Under the pieces are notes generated by a model that was not told the DNA's origin, did not search any database, and was given only the letters and a program-made list of their open reading frames with translations. Of a stretch of DNA of 64,000 nt, positions 1 to 11,412 are shown piece by piece. Made by a program: the position numbers and the translations under genes. The DNA is from Campanula takesimana. Lineage: Eukaryota; Streptophyta; Magnoliopsida; Asterales; Campanulaceae. Each line of letters begins with the position of its first letter. Within the stretch, counting starts at the first letter, position 1. The stretch is from NCBI GenBank assembly GCA_026119855.1, contig JAOWBW010000763.1, positions 496,001-560,000 of the forward strand, read 5' to 3'.

Positions 1-622
1 TCTCACTAACCCCTCGTTTTAACACTCCTACTAGGGTTGTGCAAAAAAAAACAGAACCGGATCAGACCAATAGAACCGGACCGGACCAATAAAAACCGGA
101 CCGGTTTAATAGTGTTGGTCTGGTTCTGGTCCTAAATTTCCATAAAACCGATTTATTGGTTCGGTTCCGGTTTTGATAAATATTTTTACGGTTCTGGATC
201 GGACCGGACCAATCATAATCATAACGTATATAAATATTATAGATATATTTATTACAGTATTGCTAATTTATGCGTAAAGCGGTTCCCAATTAATATGCTT
301 TTAAGTCCTGTCTTTTTGCAAGCATAAGTCCCAACTCTGGGATTGTTGTTGACATCACACCTATTGCTTGCTAATTTGTTTGCTTTTATAAATTTGGGAT
401 ACATGAGTTGTTGTCGTCTAAATTTATGGGATCAAGTAATTTATAAATGGTTAAGAGCGGGATAATTTTTCTGAGTCAAGTTTTTTGAGGTGTATTTGGT
501 AAGATAAACATACTGACTGTTTTACTTTTTTCTTTCTTGTTGTGTTTATGCAGTTACTGTGGTGAAGACTTGAAGGAGGCGGATTGTGGTTGATTCAAGA
601 ATGTTATGTTTTGGTGTGTATA

Positions 623-3168
623 TGACACGCCCCCAGGTCCCGGGATCCCCTAATAGAACCTCGAACCCGGATGGGAGTGCCTAACGAGGAACAAGAAACT
701 TAACAAGAAACTTAATGACATTTGTTTAACAAACTGACATGATATATATACTCTAAAGTAAGGAGCTATACTAGCTCACATCACGAGTTCTAGACAAGTA
801 AATTAAAACCAAACTTAAATACATACACAGCGGAAACATGCCTAGCACATAAGCTGGCATCAAGAGTACTATACAAGATGTCTAGTGACAACGAGAACTG
901 AACAAGACTGTCTACCCCAACATAAGGAGTTACAAAACCCATAATACATAGTCCTCACCAAATGTAAAAGGACACAAGCCCCAAAATAATCACGACCTGC
1001 GAAGTAAGCTCCCAACTATGTCGAGCCTCACTGCGCACTATCCTTCCTTTCCTGGGGGGGGGAAACAATTAAACAAATAAAGGGTGAGATAAATCTCAGT
1101 AAGCTATTAGATGCAACTACATGACATGTTATCATGCAATTCAAATAGATACTCAAATAATCATGTATCAAGTATCATCAAGTAACAAGTATATGAGAGG
1201 ATAATCCACTCATCAAGTAGCACATAAAGCTAATCAAGCAAGTGATAAGGATATTGCTTCCTTCCTTATTCCTCCCAAGAATACCATTGTTGTCGTAGCT
1301 TGTATTACTTTGACAATCACGATCAATAACAGGAACTGATTATTCAGTATGTATCAGAAGACCCGGTAACCAGTGTCATTCCCAATATCAGTACTCATGA
1401 GTATTCACGAGGTGTTCAAGACAGGAGTTTAGCATTCACTTAAGTCAGGCTTATTGTTCCAACTAAGGAAGCTATGCCCTTACTATGGCCGGTAGTAAGG
1501 GGTCAGGCGGAAATACATAGGGACCCGATTGTCACTTAAACCCCATCTCTCGCGACAAGCGTGAACCTATACATTTTCGAACAAGCAAGGAGAACCAGCT
1601 GGACTCACACAAGAAGGTACAAGTAGATATTTACTTGAACTACGGGAAAAGAACTAATCCAAAAGTAGTGGACTAGCTCAACAAGGAACATGCTTCAAGT
1701 AATCAAGAAGTCACCTTGTATCAAGCAAATATATGCAATGTTTGCACATACACAACAAGAACATGTCTCATACACGTTAGTGCTTACTTATAGCACTTTC
1801 TAGTTCACTACCATACATATGTATTGGTGTCAAGTCAAGTCAAGTCAAGTCAAGTACAATATTTTATTATCTTATATTCAAGTCTTAATCCAATTCTTTG
1901 GATGTTCAAGTCACGTACAAGATTTTAATGTCTTATACTTCAAGTTATATCACAATCTTTGGACATTCAAACAAGTATAAGAGTTATACATTTACTCTTA
2001 CAAAATCCCAATCCTATTCTTAGGATGTTTAAGTCTAAGACCTTATGCTAATGCCTCTAAGGTGCACAATCATTGGATTCACAACAAGTATAACACATTA
2101 GTGCTTGTTCATAGCACTTTCAAGACATAAGGAAGAGTTACTACTCTTATACTTAAGTTCTCATTTTAATTCAATGAGTATACATGTTTAAGACCAAGTT
2201 CTGATGCCCCTAAAGTATCACAACCCTTGCTAGGACATCTTATACTAAGGTTATATACCTTAACTAGGGTTACTTCCAACTTATACAAACTTTAAACAAC
2301 ATTTTTGGTTTTTCAGATAACTGTGCGGTCGCCTAAAATGAACTGTGCGGTCGCACACAAGCAGGTCAATTTCTTTGAAAAACCTTTCAGAAAGATGTGC
2401 GGTCGCCCAAAGATTTTTGTGCGGTCGCACAATGTACCAAAATGCGAAATTTTTATTCATTTCTCAGGTTAAGACATTTTCCGTCCCAAAACGTAGGAGT
2501 AACTTTTATTATCAATTTCAATAACTCCAAAATACACTAACATGCTCAATTCACTTAATCCAAGTTCTTTCATTATGCTACACAGAGGAATTATACTCCC
2601 TTTGTCCCAATTTTACCAGTATCACAAAAATCACCCCAAACACAAAATTAACAATCACAAGTATTGAGAATAACATTTATGCATGTTATTACAAGCAAGA
2701 GGGAGATAATAACTTACCTAGTCAAAATTCAAGTTGACCCAAACTTATTTCTGTTCGGCCTGGAACGCTCTATTCAACGCCACGAATATTAATCCGGTAT
2801 CAGAATCAAGAACGGAGGGATAATTAAACTCGAGGAGTCGAGAATAGGCAAAACCCAAACCCTAGCTTTTTAGAACATAAGGAGTATACGTAATTGATTT
2901 GGGTAAAATGAATCTGAGGAAGGCAACCTCAATTGATAAACTTAAACTTTCAAGAATTGCACTTAGGCCCCTCAAGTTTCACTTTTAACAAAAAGGCCCC
3001 TAAAGTCAAAACTTCACAAATGACCCAAAAGTCAAAACTAAACATTTAACCACCTTAACTTTCTAAAGCAATTAAGAAATTAACCCAATAAAACTAGCAC
3101 ATGATATGCAAGTTCAAGAATTTAACAAGTATGTCAAATATTTAACAAGAAATTCGATGGGCGTTACA
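623..3168 (-). repeat. 3' LTR of the gypsy element
   Basis: This is the 3' LTR in element orientation and lies leftmost on the plus strand. It runs from TGACACGCCCCC to GGGCGTTACA and matches 7753-10284 almost throughout. Differences include a 12-bp tandem duplication near 688-712, a longer CAAGT run near 1829-1855 and scattered substitutions. Near 2322-2431 it contains four spaced copies of TGTGCGGTCGC. Confidence 0.93.
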
Positions 3169-3181
3169 TCCTCCCCACCTT
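3169..3181 (-). promoter_or_regulatory. Polypurine tract of the gypsy element
   Basis: Read on the minus strand this is AAGGTGGGGAGGA, directly abutting the 3' LTR start TGTAACGCCC. That is the expected position and composition of the plus-strand DNA priming site. Confidence 0.88.
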
Positions 3182-3203
3182 AAAGAAAATTCGCCCACGA
3201 ATT

Positions 3204-6071
3204 TTACTTACCAAAGTTTTCAAATAGGCTCGGGTATTTATCTCGCATCTCTTTCTCGGTTTCCCAAGTAGCCTCTTCAATTTCATGATTCCTCCAAAGG
3301 ACCTTCACAATAGGAATCCTTTTGGTACGCAAGACTTGCTCTTTCCAGTCAAGAATTTCAACAGGCTGTTCCTCATAGGACAAATCAGGCTGAAATGGAA
3401 TAGCCTCATACTCAAGAACATGTGATTCATCTGCCATATACTTGCGAAGCATAGATACATGGAATACATCATGAATACCTGATAAAGAAGGAGGTAAAGC
3501 CACTCTATAAGCCAACTTACCAACTCTTTCAAGAATCTCAAATGGACCGATATAACGAGGAGATAACTTTCCTTTCTTCCCAAATCTCTTTATACCTCTA
3601 CGAGGAGAGACCTTCAAGAATATAAAGCCACCTGCCTGGAATTCAAGATCCCTTCTACGATGATCTGCATAACTCTTTTGTCTACTCTGAGCTGTGCGCA
3701 ATCTATCTCGAATGAGTTTCACACTTTCAACTGACTGTTGAACCATTTCAGGACCCAAGAGTCTAGCTTCTCCCACTTCATCCCAGCATATAGGAGATCG
3801 ACATTTTCTGCCATAAAGAGCCTCATATGGAGCCATTTCAATGCTAGACTGAAAACTGTTATTATAAGCAAACTCAGCCAAAGTAAGATGAGTATCCCAA
3901 CTGCCTTTGAAATCCACAACACAAGCACGTAACATATCCTCAAGAATCTGTATAAGTCTCTCAGATTGCCCATCAGATTGAGGATGAAAAGCAGTACTGA
4001 AATTTAATTTAGTACCCATAGCACCCTGAAGAGCCTGCCAGAATCGAGAAGTAAAACGAGGATCTCTGTCAGATACAATACTCACAGGAACCCCATGTAG
4101 TCGGACAATCTCCTGAACATACAAAGATGCCAACTGAGACAATGAATATCCCATGGAAACAGACAAGAAGTGAGCTGATTTAGTCAATCTGTCCACTATA
4201 ACCCAAACAGCATCATGGCCTCGTCTGGTACGTGGCAAACCAGTCACAAAATCCATAGTAATATGCTCCCATTTCCACTCTGGAATTTCCAATGGTTGCA
4301 ACAAACCTGCTGGACGTTGATGTTCCACCTTTAATTGTTGACAAGTCAAACATTTGGAAACATACTCAGCAATCTCTCTTTTCATATTGTTCCACCAGAA
4401 ATGTTTCTTCAAGTCTTGGTACATTTTAGTACTTCCAGGATGAATAGTATACTTGGCTTTGTGAGCCTCTTCAAGAACTTTCTTCTTTATCTCAGAATCA
4501 ACTGGAATACAAACTCTGCCTCGAAAGGTAAGAATTCCATCACTATTAAAAGAAAAATCTGGTTGCTTTCCTTCATTCATTCCACTAATGATTTTCTGCA
4601 ATTCAGAATCAATTACATGAGCTTCTTTGATCTGTTGGAGTAAATCTGAAGTAGCATTTATATTAGCAATGATAATTCCATGATTTGATTCACAAGGATT
4701 CCAATCACACAAATCTTCAAACATCTTCCATTCACGAATCATCAAGCAAGAAATATAAGTCTTTCTGCTCAGTGCATCTGCCACAACATTTGCTTTTCCT
4801 GGATGATAAAGGATAGTACAATCATGATCCTTCAATTTCTCCATCCATCTACGTTGCCTCATGTTAAGCTCTTTTTGAGAAAACAAATACTTCAAGCTTT
4901 TATGATCGGTAAAGACTTCAAATTTGGTTCCATACAAGTAATGCCTCCATTTATGCAAAGCAAAAATAATCGCAGCCAACTCTAAATCATGAGTAGGATA
5001 ATTCTTTTCATAAGGAGATAATTTTCGAGAAGCATAAGCTATTACCTTGCCATCTTGCATCAGAACACAACCCAATCCTTCTTTAGAAGCATCCGTATAA
5101 ACCATGAAATGCTCAGAACCACTAGGTAAAGCCAAGACTGGAGCTGTAGTCAAACGCCTTTTCAACTCCTGAAAACTTGCTTCACATTTGTCATTCCACT
5201 CAAAAGAAATAGCTTTTCGAGTCATATTAGTCAATGGAGTAGCAATCTTGGAGAATCCCTCTATGAACCTCCGATAATAACTAGCCAAGCCCAAGAAACT
5301 ACGGATCTCTGTCACTGTAGTTGGCCTCTTCCAGTTTACAACTGCTTCAACTTTGGAAGGATCTACTGCAATACCAGTAGCAGACACAACATGCCCCAAG
5401 AATGAAACCTCTTCTAACCAGAAAGCACATTTGCTGAATTTTGCAAATAATTGTTTCTCACGAAGAACTTGTAATACCACCCTGAGATGTTGTTCATGCT
5501 CAGCCCGTGATTTAGAATACACAAGAATGTCATCAATGAATACCACCACAAAACAATCAAGATATGGCTTGAAGATACGGTTCATCAAATCCATAAATAC
5601 AGCTGGAGCATTTGTCAAACCGAATGGCATAACAATAAACTCATAATGCCCATACCTGGTACGGAAAGCTGTCTTTGGTATATCCTCAGATCTGATTTTC
5701 AACTGATGATAACCACTTCTCAAGTCAAGCTTCGAGTACACTACTGAACCCTGAAGCTGATCAAATAAGTCATCAATATGAGGTAACGGATATTTGTTCT
5801 TGATAGTTACCTGATTAAGATCTCTGTAATCAATACACAATCGTAGAGTCCCATCTTTCTTTCTGACAAATAACACTGGTGCACCCCACGGTGATACACT
5901 AGGCCTGATGAAGCCCCTTTCAAGCAATTCCTCAAGCTGTGTTTTTAACTCTCTCAACTCAGCTGGAGCCATTCTATAAGGTGCTTTAGAGATTGGTGCT
6001 GTACCTGGTAATAACTCAATACAGAACTCAAGCTCTCGATCAGGTGGCATGCTATACTCAGAAGACAACAA
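3204..6071 (-). CDS. Gypsy pol: RT, RNase H, integrase, chromodomain-like tail
   Basis: A 955-residue open frame copies and integrates the element. Visible parts in order are: the RT palm with FIDDILVYS near residues 178-186; RNase H starting near FMVYTDASKEG (about residue 320); the integrase zinc region ending CLTCQQLK; a DDE-type core with MDFVTG, VSDRDPRF and GQSERL; and a C-terminal chromodomain-like block with VLWRNHEIEEATWE (about residues 925-938). The chromodomain places it among chromoviruses, closest in feel to Tekay/Del. The first methionine is not a natural start: the frame should continue from the upstream gag-protease frame, which overlaps it at 5954-6071 in another register. 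A single-base indel near 6070 is the simplest reading. Confidence 0.93.
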   Translation of the reverse strand: MLSSEYSMPPDRELEFCIELLPGTAPISKAPYRMAPAELRELKTQLEELLERGFIRPSVSPWGAPVLFVRKKDGTLRLCIDYRDLNQVTIKNKYPLPHIDDLFDQLQGSVVYSKLDLRSGYHQLKIRSEDIPKTAFRTRYGHYEFIVMPFGLTNAPAVFMDLMNRIFKPYLDCFVVVFIDDILVYSKSRAEHEQHLRVVLQVLREKQLFAKFSKCAFWLEEVSFLGHVVSATGIAVDPSKVEAVVNWKRPTTVTEIRSFLGLASYYRRFIEGFSKIATPLTNMTRKAISFEWNDKCEASFQELKRRLTTAPVLALPSGSEHFMVYTDASKEGLGCVLMQDGKVIAYASRKLSPYEKNYPTHDLELAAIIFALHKWRHYLYGTKFEVFTDHKSLKYLFSQKELNMRQRRWMEKLKDHDCTILYHPGKANVVADALSRKTYISCLMIREWKMFEDLCDWNPCESNHGIIIANINATSDLLQQIKEAHVIDSELQKIISGMNEGKQPDFSFNSDGILTFRGRVCIPVDSEIKKKVLEEAHKAKYTIHPGSTKMYQDLKKHFWWNNMKREIAEYVSKCLTCQQLKVEHQRPAGLLQPLEIPEWKWEHITMDFVTGLPRTRRGHDAVWVIVDRLTKSAHFLSVSMGYSLSQLASLYVQEIVRLHGVPVSIVSDRDPRFTSRFWQALQGAMGTKLNFSTAFHPQSDGQSERLIQILEDMLRACVVDFKGSWDTHLTLAEFAYNNSFQSSIEMAPYEALYGRKCRSPICWDEVGEARLLGPEMVQQSVESVKLIRDRLRTAQSRQKSYADHRRRDLEFQAGGFIFLKVSPRRGIKRFGKKGKLSPRYIGPFEILERVGKLAYRVALPPSLSGIHDVFHVSMLRKYMADESHVLEYEAIPFQPDLSYEEQPVEILDWKEQVLRTKRIPIVKVLWRNHEIEEATWETEKEMRDKYPSLFENFGK

Positions 6072-7666
6072 TCTGAAAATTCAGACACAACAGGAATATC
6101 CTCCATCTTGGGAACAGATAAACTCTGATCAAGCACACATGCGAGATACCCGGCACAACCACGAGATAAAAGTTTTCTAGCTTTTAAAGCAGAAATAACA
6201 TGTATAGCACATAAAGGCCTATCACCTTCAAAGGTAAAATCAGGCAAACCAGGAATAGAAAAAGTTACTACTTTTCTATAACAATCAACAGATGCATGAT
6301 GCACATATAGCCAATCCATGCCAAGAATCACGTCAAAGTCCCTTATAGGTAACACGACTAGGTCAGCAAGAAGGGCATGATCACCCACAAGAACCTCACA
6401 TTTCTTGTAAACCTCAGAAGTAAACATGCAATCTCCCATAGGGGAAGATACTTCTAGAATATAAGGCATAGAATCAGGAAGAACATGCAAATGCGACACA
6501 AAATGAGATGCCACATAAGAATGAGATGAGCCTGGATCTATCAAGACTCGCGCTCTCGTACTAGAAAGTAATATAATACCTCCTATGACCGCAGAAGACT
6601 CAGCTACACCCTGCTGATCTAAAGCAAACACTCGACCCTGAACTTTTGGTCGACCCCCAATATCTCTCTTGGAACCTGAGGCTGGTTGACTTGTACCCCC
6701 AACTTGATTTCCTCTACTTTTAGGACAATTTCTAGCAAAGTGCCCCGCTTCACCACACACTAAACACTTTCCTTGCTTTGACCAATACTTGTCTTCAGAA
6801 TGACCTTCTTTCGAACAAAAACCACATACTTTCCTGGAACCTTGGACTGTTGTCCTCGAACCAGTTGATACACTACCTTCACTTTCGGTTGGCTGTCGGA
6901 ATCGACGATCTTGGCGGCCAGATTTACCACCTTTAGAACCAGATCCCTGAGTTTTCTCTGATACACGACCAGTCATGGTTGTTCCCAACTTCACCTTGTG
7001 TTCTTCGATATCATTTTCAATAGTATAAGCCTTCTCCACTGCTTGATGATAACTAGTGAGCTGTAGAGAAAGAAGTTGCTTCCTATACTCAATCCTCAAC
7101 CCTTTAACAAACCTCTGTGCCTTCTTGGCTTCGTTTGGAAATAAGTGATCACAATACCTCGCCAATTCTGTGAACTTGGTTGAGTATTGCCCCACTGTCA
7201 GACTTCCCTGCTCCAGATTAAGAAATTCCATCTCCTTTCTATCTTGGACTACTGTTGGAATAAACTGTGACTTGAATGCTTTAAGAAAATTCTCCCATGT
7301 CTGTGGTACACCTTCCAGTTCCCAGCTTTTACTCAACACTTGCCACCAATGTTCAGCGGCTTTCTCAAGTTTAAAGGTTGCAAAGGTTACCTTATCACCA
7401 ACTGCACATCTCAAGGCTGTAAAGATCTTCTCAATACTTTTAATCCACTCTTCTGCCTTCTTGGCATCAAATTCCCCATCAAAACTACGAGGTTTCAGCT
7501 TCAAGAACCTTGTAAGGCGATTAGGATAATCCCAGTCTACATTATCAACCATTTCTTCTTGAGGAGTTATAGATCTCAGCTGATTACTACCACTTGTACC
7601 TTCAGAATTCATTGTACCTGTAGGTAAACACTCAGCGTTATTAATAACACCCCAAGACTCACCCAT
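5954..7666 (-). CDS. Gypsy gag and aspartic protease
   Basis: A 570-residue open frame. It has a retrotransposon gag capsid region (about residues 50-210, with the RFVKGLR-type motif), a basic serine-rich linker, a CCHC zinc knuckle (CLVCGEAGHFARNC, about residues 302-315) that binds genomic RNA, and a retropepsin domain with active site LIDPGSSHS followed later by VILGMDWL. Aspartate at DPGSS keeps the catalytic residue; DPGSSHS is usual in plant gypsy elements where retroviruses have DTG or DSG. The frame runs into unrelated residues after SEFSD, where the homologous polyprotein would continue into RT. Capsid, protease and pol are normally one polyprotein in this clade, so the break is probably a mutation. 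Confidence 0.9.
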   Translation of the reverse strand: MGESWGVINNAECLPTGTMNSEGTSGSNQLRSITPQEEMVDNVDWDYPNRLTRFLKLKPRSFDGEFDAKKAEEWIKSIEKIFTALRCAVGDKVTFATFKLEKAAEHWWQVLSKSWELEGVPQTWENFLKAFKSQFIPTVVQDRKEMEFLNLEQGSLTVGQYSTKFTELARYCDHLFPNEAKKAQRFVKGLRIEYRKQLLSLQLTSYHQAVEKAYTIENDIEEHKVKLGTTMTGRVSEKTQGSGSKGGKSGRQDRRFRQPTESEGSVSTGSRTTVQGSRKVCGFCSKEGHSEDKYWSKQGKCLVCGEAGHFARNCPKSRGNQVGGTSQPASGSKRDIGGRPKVQGRVFALDQQGVAESSAVIGGIILLSSTRARVLIDPGSSHSYVASHFVSHLHVLPDSMPYILEVSSPMGDCMFTSEVYKKCEVLVGDHALLADLVVLPIRDFDVILGMDWLYVHHASVDCYRKVVTFSIPGLPDFTFEGDRPLCAIHVISALKARKLLSRGCAGYLACVLDQSLSVPKMEDIPVVSEFSDCCLLSIACHLIESLSSVLSYYQVQHQSLKHLIEWLQLS

Positions 7667-7737
7667 ACCTAGGCCATAGACCCTATCCAGACTTAGAACA
7701 AACCAAGGTAGCTAAACAGGGTAGCTAAACCAGGGTA

Positions 7738-7749
7738 GCTCTGATACCA
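7738..7749 (-). promoter_or_regulatory. Primer-binding site (initiator Met tRNA) of the gypsy element
   Basis: On the minus strand this reads TGGTATCAGAGC, the complement of the 3' end of plant initiator methionine tRNA. It lies three bases inside the 5' LTR and primes minus-strand DNA synthesis. Confidence 0.92.
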
Positions 7750-7752
7750 ACC

Positions 7753-10284
7753 TGAAACGCCCCCAGGTCCCGGGATCCCCTAATAGAACCTCGAACCCTG
7801 ATGGGAGTGCCTAACGAGGAACAAGAAACTTAATGACATTTGTTTAACAAACTGACATGATATATATACTCTAAAGTAAGGAGCTATACTAGCTCACATC
7901 ACGAGTTCTAGACAAGTAAATTAAAACCAAACTTAAATACATACACAGCGGAAACATGCCTAGCACATAAGCTGGCATCAAGAGTACTATACAAGATGTC
8001 TAGTGACAACAAGAACTGAACAAGACTGTCTACCCCAACATAAGGAGTTACAAAACCCATAATACACCGTCCTCACCAAATGTAAAAGGACACAAGCCCC
8101 AAAATAATCACGACCTGCGAAGTAAGCTCCCAACTATGTCGAGCCTCACTGCGCACTATCCTTCCTTTCCTTGGGGGGGGGAAACAATTAAACAAATAAA
8201 GGGTGAGATAAATCTCAGTAAGCTATTAGATGCAACTACATGACATGTTATCATGCAATTCAAATAGATACTCAAATAATCATGTATCAAGTATCATCAA
8301 GTAACAAGTATATGAGAGGATAATCCACTCATCAAGTAGCACATAAAGCTAATCAAGCAAGTAATAAGGATATTGCTTCCTTCCTTATTCCTCCCAAGAA
8401 TACCATTGTTGTCGTAGCTTGTATTACTTTGACAATCACGATCAATAACAGGAACTGATTATTCAGTATGTATCAGAAGACCCGGTAACCAGTGTCATTC
8501 CCAATATCAGTACTCATGAGTATTCACGAGGTGTTCAAGACAGGAGTTTAGCATTCATTTAAGTCAGGCTTATTGCTCCAACTAAGGAAGCTATGCCCTT
8601 ACTATGGCCGGTAGTAAGGGGTCAGGCGGAAATACATAGGGACCCGATTGTCACTTAAACCCCATCTCTCGCGACAAGCGTGAACCTATACATTTTCGAA
8701 CAAGCAAGGAGAACCAGCTGGACTCACACAAGAAGGTACAAGTAGATATTTACTTGAACTACGGGAAAAGAACTAATCCAAAAGTAGTGGACTAGCTCAA
8801 CAAGGAACATGCTTCAAGTAATCAAGAAGTCACCTTGTATCAAGCAAATGTATGCAATGTTTGCACATACACAACAAGAACATGTCTCATACACGTTAGT
8901 GCTTACTTATAGCACTTTCTAGTTCACTACCATACATATGTATTGGTGTCAAGTCAAGTCAAGTCAAGTACAAGATTTTATTATCTTATATTCAAGTCTT
9001 AATCCAATTCTTTGGATGTTCAAGTCACGTACAAGATTTTAATGTCTTATACTTCAAGTTATATCCCAATCTTTGGACATTCAAACAAGTATAAGAGTTA
9101 TACATTTACTCTAACAAAATCCCAATCCTATTCTTAGGATGTTTAAGTCTAAGACCTTATGCTAATGCCTCTAAGGTGCACAATCATTGGATTCACAACA
9201 AGTATAACACATTAGTGCTTGTTCATAGCACTTTCAAGACATAAGGAAGAGTTACTACTCTTATACTTAAGTTCTCATTTTAATTCAATGAGTATACATG
9301 TTTAAGACCAAGTTCTGATGCCCCTAAAGTATCACAACCCTTGCTAGGACATCTTATACTAAGGTTATATACCTTAACTAGGGTTACTTCTAACTTATAC
9401 AAACTTTAAACAACATTTTTGGTTTTTCAGATAACTGTGCGGTCGCCTAAAATGAACTGTGCGGTCGCACACAAGCAGGTCAATTTCTTTGAAAAACCTT
9501 TCAGAAAGATGTGCGGTCGCCCAAGGATTTTTGTGCGGTCGCACAATGTACCAAAATGCGAAATTTTTATTCCTTTCCCAGGTTAAGACATTTTCCGTCC
9601 CAAAACGTAGGAGTAACTTTTATTATCAATTTCAATAACTCCAAAATACACTAACATGCTCAATTCACTTAATCCAAGTTCTTTCATTATGCTACACAGA
9701 GGAATTATACTCCCTTTGTCCCAATTTTACCAGTATCACAAAAATCACCCCAAACACAAAATTAACAATCACAAGTATTGAGAATTACATTTATGCATGT
9801 TATTACAAGCAAGGGGGAGCTAATAACTTACCTAGTCAAAATTCAAGTTGACCCAAACTTATTTCTGTTCGGCCTGGAACGCTCTATTCAACGTCACGAA
9901 TATTAATCCGGGATCAGAATCAAGAACGGAAGGATAATTAAACTCGAGGAGTCGAGAATAGGCAAAACCCAAACCCTAGCTTTTTAGAACAGAAGGAGTA
10001 TACGTAATTGATTTGGGTAAAATGAATCTGAGGAAGGCAACCTCAATTGATAAACTTAAACTTTCAAAGAATTGCACTTAGGCCCCTCAAGTTTCACTTT
10101 TAACAAAAAGGCCCCTAAAGTCAAAACTTCACAAATGACCCAAAAGTCAAAACTAGACATTTAACCACCTTAAATTTCTAAAGCAGTTAAGAAATTAACC
10201 CAAATAAAACTAGCACATAATATGCAAGTTCAAGAATTTAACAAGTATGTCAAATATTTAACAAGAAATTCGATGGGCGTTACA
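7753..10284 (-). repeat. 5' LTR of the gypsy element
   Basis: This is the promoter-bearing LTR in element orientation. It begins TGAAACGCCCCC on the plus strand (TGACACGCCCCC in the other LTR) and ends GGGCGTTACA. The TGTGCGGTCGC cluster is repeated at about 9436-9545. Confidence 0.93.
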
Positions 10285-10747
10285 GTATAGATGTATTTTC
10301 TTGAGGGAAAAAATTGTGTCTAAGTAGAACCAGAGAACCGGACCGGAACCAGACCAATAGGACCGGACCAATTACATCGGTTTTGTAATGTATTGGTTTG
10401 GTTCTGGTTCTAAATTTTTACAGAACCGTATAATTGGTCCGGTTCCGATTTTGTAAAATTTTAACAAAAATCGGACAGGACCGTGAACACCCCTAACTCG
10501 TACCACTAAACTCACACTTTCCAATTCCCACTCAATTCATACCACATTTGCCGAATAGTCAGAAATGCTTTGACAATCTTTTCTCGAAACGAAAAAACTC
10601 CACATAATCCCCGCATTCATTTTTTATTTTTGTTGAAAGTTAATGTATGAACAAAATGACACCTAAAAAGGACACTCATGTAAGTTATATTTTCATTTTG
10701 CCGATCATTTCCTGCATGTTCTAAAAGGGCTTGTCGAACGCACAAGC

Positions 10748-10928
10748 ATCAATGTTCTAAAAAGCGCTAGGCGCCGTAGCAGGGACTAGCGCTTAGGCGG
10801 GGTCTAAACGGGACTTAGGCGGGGCCGAAAATTCAAAAATAGTTATAATATCTTAGGCGGGACTTAGGCGTTTCATGAACGCCTAGCACCTAGGCGGGGC
10901 CTAAACGGGCGTCTTTTAGAACACTGAT
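10748..10928. mobile_element. Short MITE with GCGCTAGGCG-type subterminal repeats
   Basis: A 181-bp element with inverted ends ATCAATGTTCTAAAA (left) and TTTTAGAACACTGAT (right). The interior holds several copies of CTTAGGCGGG/CTAGGCG. A direct repeat ending AAGCAT flanks both sides imperfectly, so the original target duplication has decayed. The ends look hAT-like, but the target duplication is too eroded to fix the superfamily. Confidence 0.65.
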
Positions 10929-10945
10929 TAAGCATTGTGGGTGTG

Positions 10946-11412
10946 TGTTGTGGAAAAGCCCTCCCAACACCCAAGAAAATCGCAAGAAATCACCGCACCA
11001 CAAACAAGTACAAGAAATAATAAAGCAAAGCAAAAGACAAAAGAACACAAGAAATTGTTTACCCAGTTCGTCAATATGTTTAACTACGTCTAGGGGCACT
11101 ACCAAGCCAGGATCTTGCACTGTAATATGTTAAATCTGAGTTACAATGAGTATGGGGGCGGAACATTGCTTATATATGCATCCTAGAATAAGACCTAAAC
11201 ATAAGAGAAATCCCGAAAATACTGCAGTTCCCCGAATTCAGATCGGGGGCACCGAGCGCCAGCCTGGGGTCATGCAAGCGCCCGCCTGAATTAAAATCCT
11301 GGGAACACGAACTCTCTGCCTATACCAGGCGCCCACCTGGTGACCACCAGGCGCCCGCTCGCTCCCGTTGTGTATTTTCCTCTCTTCGTTTCTTTAACCG
11401 ATCTCTATTCCA
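10946..11412 (-). repeat. 3' LTR of the deleted copia element
   Basis: It starts TGTTGTGGAAAAGCCC and ends CTCTATTCCA, matching 13953-14404. It carries extra bases (CTTCGTTTCTTTAAC region, near 11384-11400) and an extra GCGCCCACCTGG-type block relative to the other LTR. Confidence 0.88.

Larger units (their letters stand above)
623..10284 (-). mobile_element. Ty3/gypsy chromovirus LTR retrotransposon (Tekay/Del-like)
   Basis: A nearly complete 9.66-kb element transcribed on the minus strand. It has two LTRs of about 2.5 kb with TG...CA ends, a PBS, gag-protease and pol frames, and a polypurine tract. It is flanked by the 5-bp target-site duplication GTATA (618-622 and 10285-10289). Domain order is gag, zinc knuckle, protease, RT, RNase H, integrase and a C-terminal chromodomain-like segment, which is the chromovirus order. 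LTRs differ by roughly one percent by eye plus one 12-bp duplication, so insertion was recent. gag-protease and pol lie in different frames, so this copy is probably not autonomous. Confidence 0.93.
32..10495. mobile_element. Non-autonomous hAT-like element, split by a gypsy insertion
   Basis: The left end reads TAGGGTTGTGCA and the right end, read inward, TAGGGGTGTTCA, so the termini are short imperfect inverted repeats. They are flanked by 8-bp direct repeats with one mismatch, ACTCCTAC (24-31) and ACTCGTAC (10496-10503), which is the hAT target-site length. Both subterminal zones (about 50-215 and 10325-10485) are packed with GGACCGGACC/GGTTCCGGTT-type motifs, as in two other elements of this window. 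Removing the gypsy insertion and one GTATA leaves about 0.8 kb with no transposase, so it is non-autonomous. The interior at 235-615 is AT-rich and I recognise no gene in it. Confidence 0.75.

Noticed and set aside
3305..5646. Several 60-100 residue open frames opposite or overlapping the gypsy pol
   Set aside because: They are alternative-frame shadows of the pol coding sequence and have no domain features.
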